This document shows positions 1-7,030 of a stretch of DNA of 41,707 nt, piece by piece. The notes under the pieces are model-generated. The model was given only the letters and a program-made list of their open reading frames with translations. It was not told the origin of the DNA and did no database searches. A program made the position numbers and the translations under genes. Source of the stretch: Gammaproteobacteria bacterium. Its GTDB lineage: Bacteria; Pseudomonadota; Gammaproteobacteria; Xanthomonadales; SZUA-36. Numbering within the stretch: position 1 is the stretch's first letter; each line of letters opens with the position of its first letter. The DNA is taken from positions 10,001 through 51,707 of the forward strand of contig JAUHYP010000021.1 in the NCBI GenBank assembly GCA_030426265.1. The letters run 5' to 3'.

Positions 1-1183
1 GTCGCATTCCGACCTCCCGGTAGGCTTCGCGGAAGGGAACGCCCTCGCGCGCGAGGTCCACGGACAGGTCGGTGGCGAACATATCGGGTGAAATGGCCGC
101 GCGCATCGCCGTTTCGTTCCATTCGATGGCCCCGATCAGGTCCGGAACCAGGGCCAGCGCCTGCAATCCGCTCTCGAAGGCACGCAGCAAGGGCGGCTTG
201 GTCGCCTGCAGGTCCCGCTGGTAACCGGACGGCAGGCTGAGCACGGATTCGAGCTCGACGCGGGCGCCCGCCACCACGCCGTGGGCGGCGCGCAACAGCT
301 CGACCACGTCCGGGTTGCGCTTGTTCGGCATCAGGCTCGAGCCGGTGCACCAGCCGTCCGGCAGGCGCACGAAGTCGAACTCGCTGGTGGTGAAAAGGCT
401 CAGGTCCCAGGCCAGGCGGCGCACGTCCATCGTGGCGGCGGCCAGGGCGCCGAGCGCCTGCAGCTCCACCTTGCCGCGACTGTTCTGGGCGTACTGCGGA
501 TTCACCACCAGTCGGGCGAAGTCCAGTTCTTCGGCCACGGCCTCCCGGGCCAGGGGCAGGTTCACGCCGAAACCCGAAGCGGTGCCCAGGGGGGAGGCAT
601 CCAGCCAGCGGTGCGTGAGCGCCGCCAGCTCGGCATTGTCGATGAAGGCCTCGGCGTGCCCGGCCTGCCATAGTCCGACGCTCATCGGCATGGCGCGCTG
701 CAGATGCGTATAGCCGGGCATCGGGAGTTCACCCTCCGCCTTCGCGCGTTGCAGCAGCACCTTCGCCACTTCGGTGCACACGGCGCGCAGGGCGGCGAGC
801 CGGTCCTTCATGTACAGGCGCAGCGCCACGGCCACCTGGTCGTTGCGACTGCGGCCGGTGTGCACCTTGCCGCCGAGCGGACCGAGCTGCTCGGTCAACC
901 AGGTTTCCAGGGCGGAATGGCCGTCCTCGAAACGCTCGTCGAGCACCCGTTCACCGGAGACCAGCTGTTCGTCGATCTTCGCCAGCCCCGCGACCAGCAC
1001 TTCCGCCTCGTCCGCGCTCAGCAGGCCGATGCGGGCCAGGCCGTTCACGTGGGCCTGGCTGGCGCGGATGTCGAAACGGATCAGCTGACGGTCCAGGACC
1101 ACGTCCTCACCGGCGAGGAAACGCATCACCGCCGCGCCCGGGCCTTCGCCCTGCCCGCCTTTTTTCCAGATCGGTTCACTCAT
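1..1183 (-). CDS. argH: Argininosuccinate lyase, C-terminus cut by window edge
   Basis: Cleaves argininosuccinate to arginine and fumarate, the last step of arginine synthesis, in the cytoplasm. The frame is open from the ATG at 1183 to base 1, giving 394 codons. The fumarate-lyase superfamily motif HTGRSRNDQ is near residues 108-116, and the signature GSSLMPNKRNPD is near residues 278-290; its serine loop is the catalytic region of the family. The start overlaps the argC stop as ATGA, so translation is probably coupled. This is the last arg gene visible on the minus strand; its end and any genes beyond it lie outside the window. The family is normally about 430-470 residues, so only a short C-terminal part is missing. 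Identification is secure. Confidence 0.96.
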   Translation of the reverse strand, partial: MSEPIWKKGGQGEGPGAAVMRFLAGEDVVLDRQLIRFDIRASQAHVNGLARIGLLSADEAEVLVAGLAKIDEQLVSGERVLDERFEDGHSALETWLTEQLGPLGGKVHTGRSRNDQVAVALRLYMKDRLAALRAVCTEVAKVLLQRAKAEGELPMPGYTHLQRAMPMSVGLWQAGHAEAFIDNAELAALTHRWLDASPLGTASGFGVNLPLAREAVAEELDFARLVVNPQYAQNSRGKVELQALGALAAATMDVRRLAWDLSLFTTSEFDFVRLPDGWCTGSSLMPNKRNPDVVELLRAAHGVVAGARVELESVLSLPSGYQRDLQATKPPLLRAFESGLQALALVPDLIGAIEWNETAMRAAISPDMFATDLSVDLAREGVPFREAYREVGMR

Positions 1184-2121
1184 GCTTCCAGTCCCATGGA
1201 TTCGTCCAGCCCCAGGGCCAGGTTCAGGTTCTGCAGGGCCTGGCTCGCGGCGCCCTTGAGCAGGTTGTCGAGCACGGCCACGATCGTGACGCGCCGCGGG
1301 TCGCGCGCATCCACCGTAAAGCCGCCAAGGTGGCAGTCGGGCGTGCCCTGCACGTCCCGGACCTCGGGGATGCCCTGCCGGACGGTGACCCGGGGCTCGC
1401 CGACATAGAAGGCTTCGAAGTCAGCCAACAGGGCTTCCGGCGTCGTCTCCTCTTCGAGGTCCAGGGACAGCGTCAGGGAAATCCCGCGGAAGAACGCCGC
1501 CACGTGCGGCATGAAGCGAACCGGCCGCCCCAGCTGGTGGCTGACCTCGCGCTCGTGCACGTGGCCGGCGAGCTTGTAGGGCAGCAGGTTGTCGCGCAGG
1601 TGCTCGGGGTCGTTGTTGGGCGAAGGGGTCTTGCCCGCGCCGCTGTAGCCCGACACGCCAAAGGCGTCGGGTACGCCTGTGAGGCGATCCAGCAACGGCA
1701 GCAGGGCGAGCTGCATGCCGGTGGCATAACAGCCGGGATTGGAAATCTTCTTCGCGCCCCGCAGGGCATCGCGATGGCGCTCGGGCAGGCCGTAGGTCCA
1801 GCCGCCGTCGAAGCGGTAATCCGCGCTCAGATCCAGGATCACTGCCCCGGGGTGCGCCGCGCCGATGGCGTTCGCCCAATCGGCGGCGACGCCATTGGGA
1901 ACGGCCAGCACCCAGGCGTCCGCCTCTGCGGCGCCGACGCCTTCCGGCGCCAGGGCGACGAAGGTCTCATCGCCGGTCCAGTCCGGGCAGGCGTCCTTCA
2001 CCGGCATCCCGGCCTGGCTGCCGGACGAGGCCAGCGCCAGGGAGAGCGCCGGATGCCGCGCCAGCAGGCTCAGCAACTCCGCACCGGTATACCCCCGGCC
2101 GCCGACCAGCGCCAGATTCAC
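1180..2121 (-). CDS. argC: N-acetyl-gamma-glutamyl-phosphate reductase
   Basis: Reduces N-acetylglutamyl phosphate to the semialdehyde with NADPH. The 313-residue product starts with a dinucleotide-binding loop (VGGRGYTGAE, residues 6-15). The catalytic cysteine is Cys131 in NPGCYATG, and a His pair follows near 187-189 (GHVHE), as expected for the family active site. The start codon is GTG, and it overlaps the argB stop as GTGA. The stop in turn overlaps the argH ATG. Such nested overlaps indicate one co-translated message. Length is normal for the short ArgC type. Confidence 0.96.
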   Translation of the reverse strand: MNLALVGGRGYTGAELLSLLARHPALSLALASSGSQAGMPVKDACPDWTGDETFVALAPEGVGAAEADAWVLAVPNGVAADWANAIGAAHPGAVILDLSADYRFDGGWTYGLPERHRDALRGAKKISNPGCYATGMQLALLPLLDRLTGVPDAFGVSGYSGAGKTPSPNNDPEHLRDNLLPYKLAGHVHEREVSHQLGRPVRFMPHVAAFFRGISLTLSLDLEEETTPEALLADFEAFYVGEPRVTVRQGIPEVRDVQGTPDCHLGGFTVDARDPRRVTIVAVLDNLLKGAASQALQNLNLALGLDESMGLEA

Positions 2122-3437
2122 GACTCGGCCTCCACCCAGCCCGGGTCGCGCGACAGGGCTTCGCGCACGATACGCTCACGCTGGGCCGCGTCCTCGATGC
2201 CGTTGGTGAACACCACCCAGGGACCGTGCCGCTCGCTGCAGTCGGCCTGCAGGAAGTACCAGGGCGTGATCGGGTTGGCGTTGCGGGAGCGCCAGTACAG
2301 TTTCGGGTACCGCGCGCGCAGCGCCTGCCACAGGGCCGCGCCCAGGCCTTCGCCCTGGGCTTCCGGGGTGACGATGAATTTTTCCAGGTAGGGGTAGCCC
2401 TCCTGCCCTTCCACCACGACGGCGGCCGCGCGGCGGCTGGCGGAACGCAGCAGGACCGGTTTGACCAGGCCCTCGGTCCAACCCGGTTTGAGATGGCGCC
2501 CGAAGGAGGCTTCCACGCGCTGGGCCACGTCCACCAGGGCCGCGGCGTCGGGCTGCTCCAGGGTCTCGATGTCTTCACCCCGCCGCACCAGGGTGCCGGC
2601 GCCGCGGTGCGTGAAGAGTTCCCGGGTCAGCTGGTCGGCGGAGGTGATGGACACCGAGGTACTGTCGTCCAGGCCGTCCAGCATTTCCTTGATCTGCTGC
2701 AGCTTCAGGCGCATGCCCGAGTGCACCCAGGGCTCGCGCATCAGCGCGTCGTAGTCGTTGTTCAGCGAAACCGCCGAGATCACCCGGCCGTCGCGGTCCA
2801 GCAGGCCGCCGCTGGGCGTGAGGAAAATGATCTTGTGCGGGCGGATGGCCCAGACCAGCTCGCGCGCGGCCACGTCGGCGTTGATATTGAGCACCTGCCC
2901 CGAGGGCGACTCGCCCAGGAAGGTGAGCACCGGCAGCGCGCCGGCCGCCACCGCGCGGCGCACGCCGTCGAGGTTGACCCCGGTGATTTCGCCCACCAGG
3001 CCGTAACGGTCCTGGTCGAGGAAGCGCGCCTCGAAGGTGCCGTGCTGCAGGCCGCGGGCGCGGATGCCACGCTGCTCCAGGGCCTCCACCAGCGCCGTGT
3101 TCTGGTCGTAGATCACCGGGCGGGCGATGCCCATCACCTCTTCGGTGGTCACACGCATCTCGTCGACGCGCTCGCTGTTCACCCCGGCCGCGGCCAGGGC
3201 CGCGTCCACCTGGGGACCGGCGCCGTGCAACACCACCGGGCGCAGGCCCAGCCGGTGCAGGAAGGCCAGTGCCGAAGCCAGCTCCTCCAGCTGGTCGCGC
3301 AGGATGCCCCCGCCCACCTTGACCACCGCGAAACGCGATTCCTCCACGGAGGAGAATTCCTTCAGGTACTGGCGCGCCTCGCGGCTGGAACCGAGCTGGG
3401 CCAGCAGTTCGAGGACGATTTCACGCAGTTCGTTCAT
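2118..3437 (-). CDS. argB: Bifunctional N-acetylglutamate kinase / N-acetylglutamate synthase
   Basis: A 439-residue fusion. Residues 1 to about 285 form an amino-acid-kinase domain with the KVGGG nucleotide motif (40-44), HGAGPQ (71-76) and a VLNINADVAAREL segment that binds acetylglutamate in the family. The rest is a GNAT acetyltransferase domain with the acetyl-CoA loop QGEGLG near 360. This matches the NAGS-K enzymes known from Xanthomonas and some alphaproteobacteria, which make acetylglutamate and then phosphorylate it and resemble vertebrate NAGS. The open frame continues upstream, but the ATG at 3437 follows an AAAGAAGAAG ribosome site by a few bases and yields the expected N-terminus. 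It lies 17 bases after argE. The fusion explains why no separate argA or argJ is needed. The symbol argB follows Xanthomonas usage. Confidence 0.94.
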   Translation of the reverse strand: MNELREIVLELLAQLGSSREARQYLKEFSSVEESRFAVVKVGGGILRDQLEELASALAFLHRLGLRPVVLHGAGPQVDAALAAAGVNSERVDEMRVTTEEVMGIARPVIYDQNTALVEALEQRGIRARGLQHGTFEARFLDQDRYGLVGEITGVNLDGVRRAVAAGALPVLTFLGESPSGQVLNINADVAARELVWAIRPHKIIFLTPSGGLLDRDGRVISAVSLNNDYDALMREPWVHSGMRLKLQQIKEMLDGLDDSTSVSITSADQLTRELFTHRGAGTLVRRGEDIETLEQPDAAALVDVAQRVEASFGRHLKPGWTEGLVKPVLLRSASRRAAAVVVEGQEGYPYLEKFIVTPEAQGEGLGAALWQALRARYPKLYWRSRNANPITPWYFLQADCSERHGPWVVFTNGIEDAAQRERIVREALSRDPGWVEAES

Positions 3438-3454
3438 GAGCTTCTTCTTTTTTC

Positions 3455-4549
3455 TCAGGATCCCGCTTGCACGAGATCGCGGTACAGACCGTGGCAGCGT
3501 TCGAGTTCGGACAGGGCCACCCATTCGTCGCGGGCGTGCGCCTGGGCGATGTCGCCGGGCCCCAGCACCAGGGCCGGGATGCCGGCAGCGCCGAACAGGG
3601 ACGCCTCCGTCCAGAACGCCAGGCCCTCGCCCGCCGGTAGGCCATTGCGTTCGGCGAAGGCGCGGGCCTTCGCGTCGTCGTGGCCGCCGGTCGGCAACGG
3701 CGGGCCGGAGAAGGACACCGTCCACTCCGCATGTTCGGCGCCGGGCCAGCTGTGGCTGGCGGCCAGGAAGTCCTCGTTGCTGTCCCCCGGGGCCAGGCGC
3801 GCACTCCAGAAGATGTGCGCCTCGTCCGCGATCACGTTGGACTTCACGCCACCCGAGACCGTGCCGATGTTGAAGCAGTTGCGCCGCCCTTCCGAAGACG
3901 CCTGTTCAGAAGCCGCCAGGGCCGCCGCGCTCCAGCGCGCGAGCTGGTGGATGGCGTTGTCCTGCAGGGCCCGCGGCTCGGAGGAATGCCCGGCCTGGCC
4001 GCTGAAGCGCCCACGGGAGGACAGAAAGCCACGGTGGCGGAATTCGGCCCGGCACTGCGTCGGCTCGGCCACCACCACCTGGGCGTAGGGCGCGGCGTGG
4101 CCATCGTCGATGAAGCACTGCACGCAGCAGCCCTCGGCGCCTTCTTCGTCCGTGGTGAACAGCAGGGCCAGGGGCGCGTCGCTCTCCGCCGCCAGGGCCA
4201 GCAGGCAGGCCGCCGCACCCTTGATGTCACAGGCGCCGCGGCCATAGGCCCGGCCGTCCTTCACGGTGAGCGCCAGTGGCGGGTGTTCGCTGCCGGGAAT
4301 CACCGGCACCGTGTCCAGGTGCACATTGAAGAGCAGGTCCGGAGCACCGCGCCGGGCGTAAAAGCTCACCCGGCCCTTGCCGTGGTCGAACAGCTCGATC
4401 GCAAAGCCCGACAGGCGCTCGCGCAGCCAGGCGAAGATCGGCGCTTCCTGGTCCAGGTCGCGCGGTGGGTTCTGCGTGTCGAAACCCACCAGGGCTTCGA
4501 GCAGTGGCAGCACCGCATCCAGGGCGTCACTGGCCGGAAGCGCGCTCAC
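3455..4549 (-). CDS. argE: M20 deacetylase, probably N-acetylcitrulline deacetylase
   Basis: Zinc-dependent M20 amidohydrolase of 364 residues. Visible ligands and catalytic residues are HLDT (His77, Asp79), GRGACDIKG (Asp108) and TTDEEG (Glu135-Glu136). In Xanthomonas, where carbamoylation acts on acetylornithine, the operon-encoded ArgE homologue removes the acetyl group from N-acetylcitrulline, and the same role is inferred here from the argF' neighbour. A plain acetylornithine or succinyl-diaminopimelate deacetylase would have similar motifs, so substrate rests on context. The start is GTG and overlaps the argG stop as GTGA. Confidence 0.9.
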   Translation of the reverse strand: MSALPASDALDAVLPLLEALVGFDTQNPPRDLDQEAPIFAWLRERLSGFAIELFDHGKGRVSFYARRGAPDLLFNVHLDTVPVIPGSEHPPLALTVKDGRAYGRGACDIKGAAACLLALAAESDAPLALLFTTDEEGAEGCCVQCFIDDGHAAPYAQVVVAEPTQCRAEFRHRGFLSSRGRFSGQAGHSSEPRALQDNAIHQLARWSAAALAASEQASSEGRRNCFNIGTVSGGVKSNVIADEAHIFWSARLAPGDSNEDFLAASHSWPGAEHAEWTVSFSGPPLPTGGHDDAKARAFAERNGLPAGEGLAFWTEASLFGAAGIPALVLGPGDIAQAHARDEWVALSELERCHGLYRDLVQAGS

Positions 4550-5763
4550 GGGCGGGCTTTCCTCACCTGCGCGGCCATGGTCGAGCTCTTGCCCAGCAGC
4601 TTGATGAAGCCCTCAGCCTCTTCCGGGGTCCAGCTCGCGCTCTGCGCGTAGACCGCGCCCTCGTCCTTGAGGATGTTCGGGCTGTCGATGGCGACCGCCA
4701 GCAGGCTGCCCCCCTCGGTGCGCAAGGTCACGGTGCCACTGACGAAGCCCTGGCTGCTGGCCAGGTAGGCCTCCAGGTCCGCCTTGTGCGGCTCGTAGAA
4801 AAAGCCCGTGTAGACCAGGTCCGCCCAGCGCTGCGCGATGATGTGGCGGAACTCGTTCTGCAGCTTGGTATTGACCGTGTCTTCCAGGGCCTGGTGGGCC
4901 AGGAGCAGCGCGTCGATGCCCGGGCACTCGAACACGATGTGGCCTTTCAGGCCGATGCTGACGTCACCGGTGTAGATGTGCCGGCCCACGCCGTAGGGGC
5001 CCAGGGCGGTGTTCAGCTTGCCGAGGATCTCGGGGCCCGAAAGGGCCTCGCCGTCCAGGTGGGTGGCGACGCCGCCTTCGAAGGTCAACTTCAGCTCCAG
5101 CGGCGCTTCCGGCCACTCGGCCCGGGGGCGAACCCACTGGCGGGTCTCCGGACCCGGCGCCTCGAAACGGTCCACCTCGCTGCCGGAGATCGTGACACCG
5201 AGCAGGTTCTGGTTGATGGAGTAGGTGCTGGCCTTTTTCGGCACTTCCACGCCGGCGGCCTCGAGGATGCCGATCTCGTGGGCCCGCACGTCCTTCGCCA
5301 CCTTCTGCAGCTCGCGCACCGGCGCGTGGATCACGTAGTCGCCCACGCTGCGCACCGTCTGGTCGAAGCGGAGCTGGTCGTTGCCCATGCCCGTGCAGCC
5401 GTGGGCGAAATGCTTCGTGCCCAGCTCGTCGCACAGCGCCAGGCAGCGGCGCACGATCAGGTAGCGGTCCGAGCACAGCAGCGGGTACTCGCCGCGCATG
5501 CGCGCATGGCTCCACACCAGCGGCGTGACGAATTCTTCCCAGATGGCCTGGGCCACGTCGACCACGTGGTGGCCGGCCGAGCCCAGGGCGCGGGCGCGGT
5601 CACCGATCCAGTCCACCTCGGCGCGGTCGACGCCGCCGGTGTCCACGAACACGGTGTGTACCTCGAAGCCCTGCTCCTGCAGGGCCAGGACGCAGTAGCT
5701 GGTATCCAGCCCGCCGGAGAAGGCAAGGACGATCTTTTCCTTGTTGTCGGATGCAGTGCTCAT
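4546..5763 (-). CDS. argG: Argininosuccinate synthase
   Basis: Joins citrulline and aspartate with ATP to form argininosuccinate. The 405-residue protein has the N-type ATP pyrophosphatase loop AFSGGLDTSYC near residues 13-23, the HGCTGMGNDQLRF block and the STYSINQNLLG segment of the synthase domain. The reading frame is open for about 70 codons upstream, but the ATG at 5763 is preferred because it overlaps the argF' stop as ATGA and puts the ATP loop at the normal distance from the N-terminus. Its position after argF' and before the deacetylase fits the acetylcitrulline to citrulline to arginine sequence. Confidence 0.96.
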   Translation of the reverse strand: MSTASDNKEKIVLAFSGGLDTSYCVLALQEQGFEVHTVFVDTGGVDRAEVDWIGDRARALGSAGHHVVDVAQAIWEEFVTPLVWSHARMRGEYPLLCSDRYLIVRRCLALCDELGTKHFAHGCTGMGNDQLRFDQTVRSVGDYVIHAPVRELQKVAKDVRAHEIGILEAAGVEVPKKASTYSINQNLLGVTISGSEVDRFEAPGPETRQWVRPRAEWPEAPLELKLTFEGGVATHLDGEALSGPEILGKLNTALGPYGVGRHIYTGDVSIGLKGHIVFECPGIDALLLAHQALEDTVNTKLQNEFRHIIAQRWADLVYTGFFYEPHKADLEAYLASSQGFVSGTVTLRTEGGSLLAVAIDSPNILKDEGAVYAQSASWTPEEAEGFIKLLGKSSTMAAQVRKARP

Positions 5764-6767
5764 GACGACTCCTTCCCGAGCAGGGTGAGCATGACGGCTT
5801 TCTGGACGTGAAGGCGGTTCTCCGCCTCGTCGATGGCCACACAGTAATCGGCGTCCATGACACCATCGGTGGCCTTGATGTTGCGCCGCAGCGGCAGGCA
5901 GTGGCTGAACACGGCGTTGTCGGTCATCGCCATCTTGGCCTCGTCCACCATGAAATGGCGGTAGTTCTTGCGCAGCTCCCATTCCTCTTCGGGCCGGCCG
6001 TAGAACGGCAGTGCGCCCCAGCTCTTGGCGTAGACCACCTCGGCCCCCGCGTAGGCTTCCTCGATGTCATGGCTGACGGTCAGGCTGCCGCCGCTGGCCG
6101 CGACATTGGCTTCGGCGGCCTCCATGTACTGCTCGTCCAGCAGGTAGGCCTCTTCGGGACACAGCAGGGTCACGTCCAGGCCGAACTTGGTGCCGATCAA
6201 CAGGGCCGAATTGGCCACGGCGGTGTTCAGGGGACGCGGGTGCCAGGTCCAGGTGAGCACCATCTTTCGATTCTTCACCGAGCCGAAGCGCTCGCGCAGG
6301 GTCTGCATCAGGGCCAGTTCCTGGCAGGGATGCACGATGGTCTCCATGTTGATCACCGGCACCGAGGAATGCTTCGCCAGGGCCTTGATCACGTGGTCCG
6401 TGCGGTCGACCGACCAGTCCTTGAATTTCGGGAAGGCGCGGATACCGATCAGGTCCACGTAACGCGACAGCACGCCGGCGACCTCGGCGATGTGTTCCTC
6501 GGCGTCACCGTCCATCACCACCTCGGGCTGGAACTCCACACCCCAGGCATCCTTGCCCGGTTCCAGCACAATGGCGATGCCGCCCATCTGCTGCATGCCC
6601 AGCTGGAAGGAAGTGCGCGTGCGCATCGAGGGGTTCAGGAACAGCAGGGCAACCGACTTGCCGGCCAGGCGGTCGTTGATGGGATTCGCCTTCAGTTCGG
6701 TCGCCAGGTCCAGCAGGCCGGACAGGGCCTCGGCGGACCAGTCCTGGGTGTTGAGGAAATGTTTCAA
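5760..6767 (-). CDS. argF': N-acetylornithine carbamoyltransferase
   Basis: Transfers the carbamoyl group to N-acetylornithine, giving N-acetylcitrulline. The carbamoyl-phosphate loop SMRTRTSF is at 47-54. MDGDAEEH contains Glu90, which corresponds to Glu92 of the Xanthomonas enzyme, the residue that selects acetyl- over succinylornithine. NMETIVHPCQE, TWTWHPRPLNTAVANSA and CLPLRRNIKATD also match that family rather than ordinary ornithine carbamoyltransferases. With the TTG at 6767 the protein has 335 residues. Xanthomonas proteins, as I recall them, begin two residues earlier (MSLKHF). Here the ATG at 6772 is one base out of frame and meets a stop at once. Either TTG is the true start or a base is missing. 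AAAGG upstream could serve as ribosome site. First structural gene of the operon. Confidence 0.94.
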   Translation of the reverse strand: MKHFLNTQDWSAEALSGLLDLATELKANPINDRLAGKSVALLFLNPSMRTRTSFQLGMQQMGGIAIVLEPGKDAWGVEFQPEVVMDGDAEEHIAEVAGVLSRYVDLIGIRAFPKFKDWSVDRTDHVIKALAKHSSVPVINMETIVHPCQELALMQTLRERFGSVKNRKMVLTWTWHPRPLNTAVANSALLIGTKFGLDVTLLCPEEAYLLDEQYMEAAEANVAASGGSLTVSHDIEEAYAGAEVVYAKSWGALPFYGRPEEEWELRKNYRHFMVDEAKMAMTDNAVFSHCLPLRRNIKATDGVMDADYCVAIDEAENRLHVQKAVMLTLLGKESS

Positions 6768-6811
6768 GTCATTGCGCCTTTCTCAGTGGGGGAAGCCAGC
6801 CCCAGAAACGG

Positions 6812-6835
6812 AAAAACCCAGCCGCGGGCTGGGTT
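6812..6835 (-). terminator. Intrinsic terminator/attenuator hairpin ahead of argF'
   Basis: Minus-strand RNA reads AACCCAGCC, loop CGC, GGCUGGGUU, then UUU: a 9-bp stem (6815-6823 with 6827-6835) whose end runs into five U residues in a row. It lies between the leader peptide stop and argF'. A 5-bp hairpin (GUUCC/GGAAC, 6849-6864) sits just before it. A possible competing pairing joins 6886-6892 in the leader ORF (CGUGGGC) with 6823-6829 (GCCCGCG) in the terminator. The fold was found by eye, not calculated. Confidence 0.7.
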
Positions 6836-6864
6836 CGGGTTCGTTCGGGTTCCTGGTCGGGAAC

Positions 6865-6954
6865 TTAAGCGAACACTTGCCCGGCGCCCACGCGGCGACT
6901 CACGCGTCGCTCACGTCGGGAATGGGTTGCAGTTCGGGCGGTCGGTGCGTTCAT
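6865..6954 (-). CDS. Candidate arginine-rich leader peptide of the arg operon
   Basis: A 29-codon ORF ending in TAA, 97 bases upstream of the argF' start. Seven of 29 residues are arginine (positions 7, 13, 14, 16, 17, 20, 21), with two tight clusters around RRERR and SRR. The codons are CGA three times, CGC three times and CGT once. A sigma70-like promoter ends six bases before the ATG, so the message probably begins at or near the A of the start codon and would be leaderless; no Shine-Dalgarno is visible. A terminator hairpin with a U run follows. This is the arrangement of amino-acid attenuators such as trp and his, here with the end product of the operon. Function is inferred; no experiment or homologue was checked. 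Confidence 0.62.
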   Translation of the reverse strand: MNAPTARTATHSRRERRVSRRVGAGQVFA

Positions 6955-6960
6955 CGGCGC

Positions 6961-6989
6961 AATGTACGGGGAAACGGGGCGTCTTGCAA
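6961..6989 (-). promoter_or_regulatory. Sigma70-like promoter of the arg leader and operon
   Basis: On the minus strand TTGCAA (6984-6989) and TACATT (6961-6966) are separated by exactly 17 bases; each matches four of six consensus bases. Six bases then lead to the leader ATG at 6954. The -35 hexamer abuts the hairpin that follows the M13 peptidase gene. Confidence 0.55.
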
Positions 6990-7016
6990 CCGCGCCCCGG
7001 CGACAGCGGGGCGCGG
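6990..7016 (-). terminator. Terminator-like hairpin after the M13 peptidase gene
   Basis: A perfect 10-bp inverted repeat (6990-6999 with 7007-7016, loop of 7) of almost pure GC lies 14 bases past the M13 stop. Only two T residues follow on the minus strand, so it is a weak intrinsic terminator by sequence. It would separate the peptidase transcript from the arg promoter, which starts right beside it. Confidence 0.45.
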
Positions 7017-7030
7017 CCGTGACCCCCCGG

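Noticed and set aside
6831-6853. Short GGGTTC-like direct repeats between leader peptide and terminator.
   Set aside because: Only three imperfect copies; they are better explained as part of the attenuator hairpins than as a repeat array.
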